Positions 46,729 through 57,153 of a stretch of DNA of 64,000 nucleotides are shown here, piece by piece (within the stretch, counting starts at the first letter, position 1; every line of letters starts with the position of its first letter). The translations under genes and the position numbers were made by a program. Where the stretch lies: the NCBI RefSeq assembly GCF_014898055.3, contig NW_023601104.1:73143106-73207105 (forward strand), given 5' to 3'. Below the pieces are notes generated by a model that saw nothing but the letters and a program-made list of their open reading frames with translations, had not been told where the DNA came from and made no database searches. Origin of the DNA: Talpa occidentalis (lineage: Eukaryota; Chordata; Mammalia; Eulipotyphla; Talpidae).

Positions 46729-49040
46729 TTCCTGTGAAAATTTAAAATTAGCCACAGAAAGTAACTGACACACAGTAGGCACTCAGTAAGTTGTAGTTGT
46801 TCAGCTGAATAAACATCGAAATTTCTATTTCCCTTTTGTTAAAAACAAAGGAAGAGAAGAATGGAAACTAGCAAAAGGTATTTTTAAAGATGACATTTCC
46901 CCTGGGGATGTTTAATACTGACAGAAATATAAAAACCATCCAAAAAAGAAAGTGAGCTAGATAGAAACATGGTTGGTCCTAAGGCCTTTGTTATCTCCCA
47001 TTCCCAAATTAACATTATCTAATAAACCAGTGACATCAAATTTATATTACAGTGAGAATAATATTCAGAACCCCATAGGAAAGAGACAGAAAAGAAGGTG
47101 AGGAGTGGGTAGATATGAGGAGAAAGGATATGGAGAAGGAAGACATAGAAAGAAGAAAAACAGAAAGAACCAATTCCATCTGTATTAAAGTTCGCTGATA
47201 AACAGCATAATATGGGACCGTCTTCTTCCATCTGCTGTATTCCCAATGAAGGCAAAACTATAGCTGCTTTGTTCACTTCTGCAGGCTCAGTAGCTAGCAC
47301 AGTCCCTGGAACATCTTGGCATTTAATAAATAATTGTGAAATGTGCAAATGAATAAATGAAAGAGTGCTGCATGTCTCTGGAGTCATAAATATTCACCCT
47401 GCAACCAAGAACTTGAAAACACAAAGAACTGATTTTATGCATTGACTCTGGGTACTTGGAACTGGAATTTTAGATATGAGTATCTACCGGTTTGTACCTA
47501 GCAACTGTCACTTAACCATCTCTCTGGCCCTGCAAAATGGCCTTTTCAAATAAATGATTTGAGGGTCCTGTGGGGTGGCCTCAATTTCAGCTCTCACTCT
47601 GCCAATGTTCTCAGTTGTCTTGTAATACAGTTTCTGGTGCTAGATATTAAAATGCAGAAAGAACTGCTTAGAGACTCTGAGTTATATACAAAAAAAAAAT
47701 CACAGATAGAACTGAGTGGTTGGAAATCAGTCAATATTGTGTCTGCTCTCATTATTGAGAGATGGTTAATCTCATTATTCAGTTTCAGGAGGAAACAAGA
47801 GGCATGTAGTGAAATTCAATACAGACAAAATATATAGCTTCAAGTTAGCAACAGATAGGATAATGTTGCACTTGCCAATTTCAGCATAAGTTTACCTGCC
47901 AATAATTATAACTACTTAATCAAAACATTATAAGAGTATGTTTTGGTTTATTGTATATTAACATTTTAAAATCTATTAAAAATGGGTCTAATATCCAATC
48001 AAATATACAAAGGCTACAGAAATTCCACCTGGCTGATATAAACACTAGATTTATGTTTTAGGGCTTTTGCTAGAACAAGTCATGTAAATTCACCACCACC
48101 AAACACAGAGCTATAAGGAATAAATTTAATTGTGTCTATTAAAGTGCTTTGTAAACATCTGCATCTACATATGATAACATAACTGTTTCTTCCTCAGTCA
48201 GTTTTCATGTTACATACAATGAAATTGCCTTCCATCCTTACCTGCTTTTCTATCAGAGGCAAGATATTTTCTTCACCTTCCTTCTTAAACTAATGAGATT
48301 GTGAAAAAGCAATCTCATCCCATCAGAAGCCACCATATTTCATAAATGAAGTGATTTATGGGTGGTAGTCACATTACAAAAAGTTTATACATCATTTGGG
48401 CATCATTCAGGGGAAAAGGTATGGTAGGCTCTGCTGTTATTAAACCCCAAAGACCCATTGATCAAGAATATAAAGATCAACCACTTGTTTTGTTAAGTAA
48501 TTAACTTAACTCATCCCCATAGCTCCCATTCAGCCTTAAAATGATTCTGTTGTTCATTGGCAATGAACATCCCCAACAATGTATTGAAAAAGGCTACTGA
48601 AAGGTGATGCCAATTAATTGCCAAAAGTAATTGTCATTTTGTAAGCACATTATTATCTAATTTGCTGCCACTAGATTGTTAAAGTGGCAATTTACGCATC
48701 TCTGTTTTAATGTATTAATAAAAAAAAGCAATCATGCATTTATTGCCTTTATAATTCCTAAGATAATTATACAACAGGCTGAAAGTATATTTCTTCTATG
48801 TTTCAGCAAACTTAGCAACCACACTGAAGACTCCAATTGTTAGGAAATTAACAGAATTGTCTATTAGAGCTAAAACCAAATATTCTCAACTGCTTCATTT
48901 GAAGTGCCATAGGGCCATTCTGGAGGGTGCAGTTGTGAGGAAGTAAGAGCTTCAGTAATGTAGTCGAGCCCTTCATTCTTTCCCAAGTAGGATTCAAATT
49001 AATAGAAAACCTTATTCAGGAACAACAAGGTGGTTTCCAG
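46729..49040. other. Mostly unique sequence; L2 end at 47,275-47,365; candidate conserved stretch at 48,595-48,800
   Basis: An L2-like 3' end ('gctagcacagtccctggaac ... gaataaatgaa') lies at 47,275-47,365. The stretch 48,595-48,800 is repeat-free with several ATTA/TAAT cores ('ccaattaattgccaaaag', 'tgcatttattgcc'). No gene: open frames of up to 122 codons (47,019-47,387, minus) partly overlap the L2. Confidence 0.4.
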
Positions 49041-49582
49041 ATGAGTTATAGGTCATGTGTTCTTGAGTGGGCAGGTGTTCCTATAAGAGGGGCCCCTGCA
49101 ACTCCCTCATGCAGTGGAGCTTGCCCGACTCCACCCAGCCCTGGCACCAGATGACCAACATCAGCACAGGGCAGGTTCCATGTGCTGGTGGGGTTTCTGT
49201 TTTGAAACTGGCACAGTTTTGTAAATGGAGCTGATCAAGTCTTGGAAATAGGGCCAGTTTTGAAAATGAACCAATCAGGTTTGAAAGGTGGGTACCCTGA
49301 AGGAAATACAAGCAGGGCAGCAGATGGATTCATTCATTTAGATTGTGACCTCCATTCATTGAGATCTTCACTTCATATTCATTCATCAAGACCTTTGCTT
49401 CACAGAAACTCATTAAGACCTTCACATCTGATCTCTACTTCAAATCCCCACCTGACTACCTGACCATTGTGCCTGCCTCTGGCTCTGCATCCAGATCACC
49501 TGCTGATATAGGCTGCTGGCCTATGTCTGGCACCTCTGAAAAAAACAGTATGCTGGTGACTGATCCTCTGGCACTTTTTCTG
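49041..49582 (+). repeat. Possible left part of an ancient LTR
   Basis: Contains CCAAT-like 'gaaccaatcagg' (49,268) and purine-rich repeated motifs ('gaaatagggccagttttgaaaatg'). A matching right part may lie at 49,902-50,400, with a SINE inserted between. I could not define termini, so this stays tentative. Confidence 0.25.
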
Positions 49583-49595
49583 AAAGAGCAGTCTG

Positions 49596-49888
49596 GGGGC
49601 CTCCCCGGTGGCAGTGGCACAGCAGTTGAGCGCTGGGCTGCGAAGCTGCCTGCAGCCTCTGTAGCACCGTTTCGATCCCAGGCTGCTGTGCGAGGGTCCC
49701 ACATGGCACGCGGACCTTTCCTGCCGCCTGCTGCTCCCCTCAGCAGTGTACTTCATCAGTCTGCCTGTTCTGCTCTCCGCTCTGGCTCTGGTGAATTCTC
49801 TCACCCTCCCATGCTTCTGACTGTACCCAGTGCTTGTATAAATAGATAAATAAATCTTTAAAAAATTTTTTTTTAAAAATAAAAAATA
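49596..49888 (+). mobile_element. tRNA-derived SINE, subfamily A
   Basis: Full-length plus-strand copy with head 'ggcctccccggtggcagtggc', decayed B box region 'cgtttcgatccc' (49,668), end 'cttctgactgtacccagtgcttgtataaatag'. TSD aaagagcagtctg at 49,583-49,595 and aaagagcaatctg at 49,889-49,901 (one mismatch). The A box is disturbed by a small duplication (ggtggcagtggcacagcag). Confidence 0.93.
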
Positions 49889-49901
49889 AAAGAGCAATCT
49901 G

Positions 49902-50430
49902 TCACTGGCCTGTGCCTGGCATCACTATAACACGGTGCCTTATCTGGCCTGCTGACCAGTGCTGCTGACATGTGACCAGTGCTGACACTGCTGACCAGTG
50001 TCCAACCATCTCTAAGAGCTGTCCACCACTTCTGTGCCTCCAGCACCACCACCTGAACACAGGCCCTGCCTCCGGCATATCCAACACTACTTCCTGGTGC
50101 TGTTGCTTCCAACATTGCTCAGCCCAGCCTTCAAATAGCTGCTGCACTGCTGCCTTAGCAGTGTTACCTATGACTATGTCCAGCTGCTACCAGAAGCTGG
50201 GACCTGTTTCACCTCTTATTGGTGTGCCACCAGGCCCAGGTTCTTGTTGAAAGAACAATACCATATTGCACAGGTAGTTTCTGGTTTGGACAACTGGACA
50301 CTTGGACACTATATGGGGTAGGACAGCTGACCATTTGTGGCCTTAGAAACTCTTTTCTTTTTCTAATAATTGTTAACAAACCTGTTTTACTCTGAGCCTG
50401 TGCCATATCTTCCAGGTGTGAATGGATGGG
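49902..50430. repeat. Irregular tandem of a TGACCAGTGCTG-like motif; possible LTR remainder
   Basis: From 49,950 to 50,000 variants of 'ctgaccagtgctg' recur about four times. Farther right 'aataattgttaacaaacctgttttactctgagcctg' resembles an LTR end. Tentative. Confidence 0.3.
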
Positions 50431-50737
50431 TAAGGACCCATAAACTGTAACCCCAGGTTTGCACAGATTCAGTCCAGGAAAGGCTACATTTCTAGGCTAC
50501 CAATGAACCACTTTTACCTTGAATAAGTTCCATTCCTGCCAGAAGAGAGGTTGAAGCATCTCTACAACATACAGAAGGAAACCAAGGACTGAAGGGGCAG
50601 TTCAGAGATGGTGTTTTCAGAATTTGGTTTCGTTATTGTGCTTGAAATTCTGTGAATTTCCAGATTATTTGTCTTATCTTTAACATAGATTCAAAAATTC
50701 ATTCTGCAGGTAAACAAATTTAAGGAGTCTCTGTTTT
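50431..50737. other. Unique sequence, nothing recognised
   Basis: About 300 bp without gene or repeat. Confidence 0.4.
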
Positions 50738-50766
50738 AAATTACCTATCCTTTCGGGCCTCCCCAG

Positions 50767-50831
50767 TGGCGCAGCGGTTGAGCGCTGGGTTGTGAAGCTG
50801 CCCGCAGCCTCTGCAGTGCCGGTCCGATCCC
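50767..50831 (+). promoter_or_regulatory. Internal RNA polymerase III promoter (A and B boxes) of the SINE
   Basis: A box tggcgcagcgg at 50,767-50,777 and B box ggtccgatccc at 50,821-50,831, matching the tRNA type II promoter consensus with one change in the B box. The spacing of about 54 bp is longer than in most tRNA genes, so the head is tRNA-like rather than a tRNA gene. Confidence 0.75.
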
Positions 50832-50989
50832 CGGCCACCGGCGAGGGTCCCACATGGCGCGCAGACCTCTCCTGCCGCCTGCTGCTCCCCTCAGCAGTGT
50901 ACTTCGGTCCTTCTGCCTGCTCTGCTCCCTGCCCTCGCTCTGGTGAATTATCTCACCCTCCCATGCTTCTGACTGTACCCAGTGCTTGT

Positions 50990-51011
50990 ATAAATAAATA
51001 AATAAATCTTT
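50990..51011 (+). terminator. SINE tail with AATAAA signals and TCTTT
   Basis: Tandem AATAAA followed by TCTTT. This is the hallmark of T+ SINEs: an RNA polymerase III terminator (TCT3 or longer) plus polyadenylation signals. Here the T-run is only three, probably a weak terminator. Confidence 0.6.
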
Positions 51012-51049
51012 AAAAATAAATAAATAAATAAATAAATTATCTATCCTTC

Positions 51050-51387
51050 CTAATTTGAATGCAAATAATTGAGTTTCAACTTTATTAAAGAGAACTCTTT
51101 ATGAAAAACATTTTGGAATTCCATGTCTTTTTTATCCACTCTTCGTATTTGCCACATTCAAGACTGAAATTATTATGGCAAACGCTCCCTGGGACTGCAC
51201 ATGTGGCACATGTAGGGTTGTGAGGGGGGTCATACTCACTCCCTGGCATCAGTTTACTTTGCTTTAAGGATCCCCCAGTATTTTTAGTAGCCATTCTCTT
51301 GTCTGATAAAGAGCTCTGTTCAAGTTTCTTCTCCAGCTCTTAAAATTCCACTGATACTCTTTTATTCATTCTTGACAATGTTCTAGT
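51050..51387. other. Unique sequence, nothing recognised
   Basis: No gene or repeat recognised. Confidence 0.4.
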
Positions 51388-51592
51388 GCAGCAGTTGACA
51401 AAATATAACCCGCAGACCAATCCAGCCTACTTCCTGGCTTTATAAAGTTTTATTGTAAAACAGCCTTGCCCACTTATTTACATATTGTTTCTGTCTACTA
51501 CAGCAAAGAAGTGCTAGCAACAGCAACTATATGGGCTGCAAAGCATAAAGCGTTTACTGTCTGAATCTTTTGCCATCCCTGTTCTACTGTTG
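51388..51592 (-). repeat. Old hAT-type non-autonomous DNA transposon fragment
   Basis: 'gcagcagttgacaaaatataacccgcagaccaatccagcc', 'ggctttataaagttttattgtaaaacagcc' and 'gcctgcaaag/gggctgcaaagcataaagcgtttactgtctg' follow a well-known mammalian element of the MER1/Charlie kind. I am unsure of the family number. Confidence 0.6.
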
Positions 51593-51607
51593 TTGTTGTT
51601 GTTGTTT
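51588..51607. repeat. (TTG)n microsatellite
   Basis: Six TTG units. Confidence 0.9.
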
Positions 51608-52029
51608 TTTATCTGATTATTATTGAATCTCCTCCCCACAAGTAAAGACTTTTAGTCTTAAGTTGCCTAGTGGTTTTTTTCTTCTCTTTGGATTGTTCTA
51701 AGTCACAGCATCTTCTTGAAACTTAACTTTAACATTTCATTCACACACTTCTGAGTGACTTAGAGAATGGTTTCCCTAAGGGCAGTCACAAAGGTGCTTG
51801 ATAACATCTCCTTTTGATCTGTAGCCTGATAAGATATTACCCTCTGAATGGATCTAAAAAGTTCATTCATCCTTTCAAATAATAGACCTGTGACTAGGTC
51901 TTTGTTATATGCCAGGCACTGGTGCTGAAATGTAAAATTCCATAAATAGCACACAGGCCCAGCCCACCTAACTACTCACAAGCTGGTAAGGACCATCTTT
52001 ATACCTCAGGGTGTTATTGTTGTGATTGT
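51608..52029. other. Unique sequence, nothing recognised
   Basis: No gene seen. 'atatgccaggcactggtgctg' near 51,907 may be an L2/MIR scrap. Confidence 0.4.
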
Positions 52030-52310
52030 GGTTTGTTTTAACACCTTTTTAGTTACATGTCAAGGACTGTGTGGAGAGATTTACATATAACTCATTTGAT
52101 CCTATATCAATCCTGTGAAGAAGATATTATTTTCTGCATTTTAAAGATTTTTTTTTAAAGACTTAAGTATGGATAGGGAAGATAAATGTTTAAGTGTAAG
52201 GTAGGATTATTGAAAAGTTTAGTAATTTGCCCAAGGTCACACATTTATCAAGCAGCAAACCTAGGATCTGAATCCAAGCAGTCTGACTCTGGAGATCAAA
52301 TTCTTAATTA
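52030..52310 (-). repeat. MIR fragment with internal insertion
   Basis: Antisense MIR ends 'catataactcatttgatcctatatcaatcctgtgaagaagatattattt' and 'tagtaatttgcccaaggtcacacatttatcaagcagcaaacctaggatctgaatccaagcagtctgactctgg', separated by about 60 unrelated bases. Confidence 0.7.
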
Positions 52311-52846
52311 CTTCATCAGAACTAGCTTTCATTTTCTCTTCCTATGACCTAAAAGGATACACTTCTCCACATAGGACACCCCTGAATTCCCCATCATATA
52401 ACATGCAGAGGATCTGAGATTAGCCATTATGCAGCCGCACATGCATTGCCCAGCTTCAGTCTGCTTTGCTTTTCAAAAAGACAGGTGGGCTCTGCACCTT
52501 CAGACTCCCAAGATGAGGCCTACATATTCTGATTTCCCAGCTAGTGATTTTCTTATCAGACTATAGCAACTCAAAAAATAAAAGGTAGATTGACTCCCCT
52601 GTAGTATGAGGAGAGAATTATTACCTTTAAGTGAAACTGATGGCAGCTGCTTTTGACTTTTAGGGGAGAAGCAAAATTCCTTTCCAGAGGAGATAATTCT
52701 TTATTTTAGGAAAATACTTTGCTGCATCTTAAGAGAATATTTTTATTTAAAGCTTATTTTTTAATGTTTTTGCTGAACATAGATAAGTGGGAATATGTAA
52801 GAAAATAAGGGTTGCATTGTTCCACATAATGAAATAAAGAAAATTT
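52311..52846. other. Unique sequence, nothing recognised
   Basis: No gene or clear repeat. Confidence 0.4.
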
Positions 52847-52847
52847 T

Positions 52848-53507
52848 GAGAGCATCCCTAAGAGAGATGATAAGGGGCTTGAGGTAACTGCCCCAGGAAG
52901 CAGTATAAAGGCCACCGAAGGAAAGAAGCCCAGAAGATGCCCATGCATTGGGGCCAGAAGAAGAGAAAATAGACCAGGGAAAAATCCCCTGCAGGGAGAT
53001 AGTCATGGCCTTAGTGAGCCTGAGGGCAAGGTAGGGTTAATTAGGCAGTCAGGGACAGTGCAGGCTGAGGCTTGGGGAGATTAAAGAGGCTTCTGAGATC
53101 AGGGAAACTGAAGGAGTAATGGAAGTTCCAGGGATGAGGACAACATCTTACAAAAGGGGGTTAATCAAACACCCCAGGACCAGGGACAATGGATGTTCCT
53201 GGACTGGGGCAATAAAGAAAAGTCTGCTAAGATAAGGGTTGGGACACAGAGACTTAGTTCTGGGCATAGAGACATTAAGACTGTGAGTGAGACCACCAAG
53301 AACTAACCAATCACAAAGAGACCTGTGGAACTACAGAATAATGGGGAAAGAAGGTGTATATTCCCTGAGGGTTCCACCGGCCCAGGAGTCCCACTTTATT
53401 TCTGTTCCTTTTCTCCCTAATAAACTTTTTCTTTCTCTAAACAAAGCAACCTCTTTTGCCTTGCTTGCCTGAGCATCAGCAAAGTTCCTGCTGCGATTTT
53501 GTTAAAC
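52848..53507 (+). repeat. Candidate endogenous-retrovirus-type solitary LTR
   Basis: LTR-like order of signals: CCAAT ('ctaaccaatcac' near 53,306), an AATAAA ('ctccctaataaac' near 53,417), a CT-rich stretch after it, and an end 'gttaaaca'. The start 'tgagagcatccc' is a guess from the TG...CA rule. I found no TSD and no internal viral region, so family and limits are uncertain. Confidence 0.4.
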
Positions 53508-53512
53508 ATCAA

Positions 53513-53582
53513 CCCGTGGTAGTATAGTGGCTGGGACTCAGCGCTGCCCCTGCAGCCTGGGATCCATTCCTGGCTGGGAGAC
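53513..53582 (+). repeat. tRNA-like sequence (tRNA-Glu/Gly-related pseudogene or SINE head)
   Basis: 'gtggtagtatagtggctggg' resembles the D-arm/A-box region of tRNA-Glu or tRNA-Gly, and 'ctgggatccattcctgg' a decayed T-arm/B box about 30 bases on. The anticodon arm does not pair well and the acceptor stem is poor, so a functional tRNA is unlikely. It differs from the head of the abundant SINE in this window. Confidence 0.5.
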
Positions 53583-54230
53583 TAGGCCTAAAAACCTGAA
53601 ATTAAGGTATCATTAGGACTGTGATGTCTGATACCAAGTTTAAAATCGTTTGTTGTGCTACATAATCTCTGGAGAGGGCAACAGATTCTAAGGTGACAGG
53701 AGGAGGGATGGGCAGAGAGTGCCATTAGAGGAACAAGACAGGATTGAGATTGAAAAGAAAAAAAGTTAACCAAATTAAAAAACAAACAAATGAAAAGAAA
53801 AAGGTTAATCTATTTCTATTACCAGGCCACATGATCTAGTACATAGAAAATCCTAAGGAAGCCACAATAAAATTAACAAACTAATTTTTTAAAGTTATAC
53901 AAAGTTGTAAGATGGAAGAGCAATATATAAAAATTAATTGTATTTCTATGCACTATCAGTAAATAATCCAAAAGTAAAATTAAGGAAGCAATTCCATTTA
54001 CAACATCAAAACAAAACAAAAATACCTAGGAATAAATTAATTTTAAAAAAGTGTAAAACCTATATACCAGAAACAACAAATCATTATTGAAAAAAATTAA
54101 AGAAGACTTAAATGGATGAGAAGAGTTAATGTGCATGGGTGTGAACATTTAATATTGCTAAAATGATAGTTTGTCCTAAATTGATCTACAGATCAAAGGC
54201 AGTTCCTACAAAAGTTCTTGCTGCCATTTT

Positions 54231-54538
54231 TTTTAATAGAGGCATGTTTTATTTATTTATTTGTTTGTTTGTTTGTTTGTTTTGTTTATACATGCACTGG
54301 GTGCAGTCAGAAGCGCGGGAGGGTGAGAGAATTCACCAGAGCCAGAGCGGGGAGCAGAACAGGCAGAAGGACTGAAGTACACTGCTGAGGGGAGCAGCGG
54401 GCGGCAGGAGAGGTCTGCGCGCCATGTGGGAACCTCCTCCAGTGGCCGGGGAGCAGCCGGGGATCGAACCGGCGTCGCGGAGGCCGCGGGCAGCTTTGCA
54501 ACCCAGCGCTCAACCACTGCGCCACAAGGGAGGCCCCC
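54231..54538 (-). mobile_element. tRNA-derived SINE, young subfamily A, with extended 3' tail
   Basis: Minus-strand copy inside the old L1. CpG-rich, B box region 'ggggatcgaaccgg' (54,469-54,482). TSD tgctgccatttt at 54,219-54,230 and 54,539-54,550. The tail has a (TTTG)n expansion on the plus strand (54,260-54,284) and the tag tagaggcatgtttt (54,237-54,250) also present in the copy at 537-858. Confidence 0.95.
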
Positions 54539-55836
54539 TGCTGCCATTTTGATAGAAATTGACACACTGAACTAGAGTTCATATAGAAATGGCAGGGTTT
54601 TACAAGAAACAAAACAATTCTGAAAAATAACAAAGTTGGAGGGGACTAGTACTTTTTACAAACCTATAGTAATCAAGAAGTTGTGCTATTAACATAAGGA
54701 TAGAAAAATAGAACTTGAGAGATCAGAAATAAATTCATATACCTATTTAACTGATTTTTAATAAGGAAGAGAATTTAATTTTGAAAAATAATCTTTGAAC
54801 AAATTGTACTTAGACATGCAAAAGAATGAATTTGCCTTTACCTCAAATCATATACAAAATTAACTCAAAATGTACTGAACCCCAAATGTAATAGCCAAAA
54901 TTATAAAGCTCTTTGAAGAAAACATGGATATAAATATTCATGGTTTGTGGTAAGGCAATGATTTCTTAGACATGACATCAAAACAACAAGCAACAAAAGG
55001 GAAAATAGAGTAGTCAGATTTCATGAAAACTACTTTTGTGTTTCAAAGGATAGATTCAAGAAAGTGAAGGGCAAACCCACAGAAAGAAAGAAAATATTTG
55101 TAAACCTTGCACCTGACAAGGGAGTTCCATAAAGATCATAGAAAGAACTCTTAGAACTCAGCAACTGAAAAATAGTCAAAGGATTTTGACATTTTTCCAA
55201 AGAAGATACACAAATGATTAATAAGCACATGAAGAGATACACAATATTATTAGTGGTTATGGAAATGAAAATCAAATGACAACTTAATTCATACCTGCTA
55301 GGAGAGCTATAATTAAAAAGATGGGCAATAACAAGTATTGGGGAGGATGGGGGCAAATTGGACAAACCTTCATGTATTGTTGGTGGGAATACAAAATGAT
55401 GCAGTCACTTTGGAAAACACCTTAATAGTTTCTCAAAAAGTCAAATACAAAGGTACAGTGTGATTATGTGGTTTCACTTCTAGATATATCTCCATGAGCA
55501 TGGAAAACATGTCCACACAGAAAATGATACATGATGCTCTCAGCAACATAACTGACATTAGCCAAAAAGAAGGGAGCTGATGTCAATCAGCTAATGAATG
55601 GATAAGCAAACTGGTTATCCAGTGGATAACCAAACAACGGAAGAGTAGTCAACAAGGAGAGATGGAATGAAGTAAAGATACATGCTACACTACACATGAA
55701 CCTCAAAATCAATATGATTAAAGAAGCCAGACACAGTAGACCACATGCTGTATGATTCTGTTTATATTAAAATGTCCATAATAGGCAAACCCACAGATAC
55801 AGATTGTAGAATAGTTTGCCAGAGGCTGGGAGGCTG

Positions 55837-55839
<3 letters not shown>

Positions 55840-55880
<41 letters not shown>
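55840..55880. repeat. (TA)n microsatellite
   Basis: About 20 pure TA units inside the old L1 3' UTR. Confidence 0.96.
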
Positions 55881-55881
<1 letters not shown>

Positions 55882-56281
55882 GTTTCTCTGGGAGATGATT
55901 AAAATGTTCTGAAATTAGATTGTAGGGTTCCACAACTTTGTGTATATACTAAAACCACTGACTTGCACAACTTCGAAAGCATGAATTACATGTTATGTGA
56001 TTATACCTCAATCAAATAAAGTTTTTTTCGAGATTTAATTTATTTTAATATTTTATTTTATATAATTCTTAATCATTTTTCATTTTTGCACAATGTATGC
56101 ATTTTCATTTTGGTTATATTCCCCATACAATTGCACCCTCCCTTATTTTGACCCTAATCCTTCCTCTCCCCGCCCCTGCCCCGCCCCGCCCCGCAGTGTG
56201 TCTCTGGTTTATACTTACTTGTTGATTTTGATTTTTACTTTGTATTGATTAGTCTTTTTCCTGGTCTCTTATTTAGGTTTT

Positions 56282-56860
56282 CTAAATTCCTGCTATGAGT
56301 GAGACCATCTGGTATTTTTCTTTTTCTTTCTGACTTATTTCGCGGAGCATGATCCCTTCTAGCTCCATCCACATTGCCGCAAACTGCATGTGTTTATCTT
56401 TTTTGATTGCTGAGTAATATTCCATTGTGTGTATGTACCACATCTTCTTGATCCAGTCATCTGTTTTTGGGCATTTGGGTTGTTTCTGTAGCTTAGCTAT
56501 TGTAAACAGTGCTGCTATAAACATAGGGGTGCAGGTGTTCTTTGGAAATGATGTTTCTGTGTCCTTTGGGTAAATACCTAGGAGTGGAATTGCTGGATCA
56601 TATGGAAGCTCTATGTTTAGTAGGTCAAGAAATCACCACACAGCTCTCCATAGTGGTTGGACCAGTTTGCACTCCCACCAGCAATGCAGGAGAGTTCCTT
56701 TTTCTCCACAACCTCACCAACATTTGTTGTTGCTAGTTTTTTTAATATGTGCCATTCTCACTGGTGTGAGATGGTATCTCATTGTAGTTTTGATTTGCAT
56801 TTCCCTGATTACAAGTGATGTTGAACATTTTTTCATATGCCTGTTGGCCATTTGCATTTC
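56282..56860 (-). pseudogene. L1 ORF2 C-terminal fragment in the chimera
   Basis: Minus-strand ORF2 C-terminus, closely related to the copies at 3.2 and 40.6 kb, including the end YQMVSLIAGI (stop at 56,282-56,284). The A-run that shifts frame in the 3.7-kb copy has six A here, the in-frame length. It lacks the upstream catalytic domains, so it is inert. Confidence 0.88.
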
Positions 56861-56863
56861 CTG

Positions 56864-57139
56864 TTTTTTAAAGATTTATTTTTATTTACTTATACATACT
56901 AGAACTGGGGTAGAGGCTAGAGGTATGGCGTGGGGGTGAGAGGATTCACCAGAGACAGAGTGGGGAGCAGAATAGGCAGTCTACTGAAATACACTGCTAA
57001 GGGGAGCAATTGGCAAAAGAGGAAAAGTCTGTCCCACCATATGGATTAGCTCCCTGGCCTGTGATCAAACTCATGCCACAGTGGCTGCCAATAGCTTGAT
57101 AGCGTTGAGATTTTCACCCTTGCGCCACCAGGGAGGCCC
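56864..57139 (-). mobile_element. SINE part of the chimera, subfamily B
   Basis: Complete minus-strand SINE: tail 'ttaaagatttatttttatttacttatac' at the left, end 'gaactggggtagaggctagagg', head 'gcgccaccagggaggccc' at the right (57,122-57,139). B box region 'tgatcaaactcatgcc' (57,062). Confidence 0.92.
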
Positions 57140-57153
57140 CCTCAATTAAATAA

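Larger units (their letters stand above)
50754..51034 (+). mobile_element. tRNA-derived SINE, young subfamily A (best reference copy)
   Basis: The best preserved plus-strand copy. A box tggcgcagcgg (50,767-50,777), B box ggtccgatccc (50,821-50,831), CpG-rich head and body ('ccacatggcgcgcagacctc'), end 'cttctgactgtacccagtgc'. Tail of repeated AATAAA (from 50,990), a TCTTT (51,007-51,011) and further AAAT units. TSD aaattacctatcctt (50,738-50,752) and aaattatctatcctt (51,035-51,049), one mismatch. Confidence 0.96.
53800..56005 (+). mobile_element. Old L1 (ORF2 3' part and 3' UTR), split by a SINE
   Basis: Degenerate ORF2: 'gaagcaattccatttacaacatcaaaac', 'aatacctaggaataaatt', then after the SINE 'gaactagagttcatatagaaatggcagg', 'aatagaacttgagagatcagaaataaattcatata', 'gaatttgcctttacctc', 'gtattgttggtgggaatacaaaatgatgcagtcactttgg'. 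The 3' UTR ends 'gaattacatgttatgtgattatacctcaatcaaataaag'. Many stops, inert. Interrupted at 54,231-54,538, with a second insertion at its very end. Confidence 0.8.
56020..57139 (-). mobile_element. Chimeric SINE-L1 insertion with a single TSD
   Basis: On the minus strand the unit reads: complete SINE (57,139-56,864), its short A-run, 'cag', then an L1 3' fragment (56,860 to about 56,030) ending in poly(A). One TSD surrounds the whole: cctcaatcaaataa (56,006-56,019) and cctcaattaaataa (57,140-57,153), one mismatch in 14. No TSD flanks the SINE alone. This is the layout expected when L1 reverse transcriptase jumps from an L1 RNA to a SINE RNA during target-primed reverse transcription. Confidence 0.85.

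Noticed and set aside
50754..50840. tRNA gene
   Set aside because: A and B boxes are present, but the box spacing is too long, no cloverleaf forms, and the sequence is the head of a repeated SINE.
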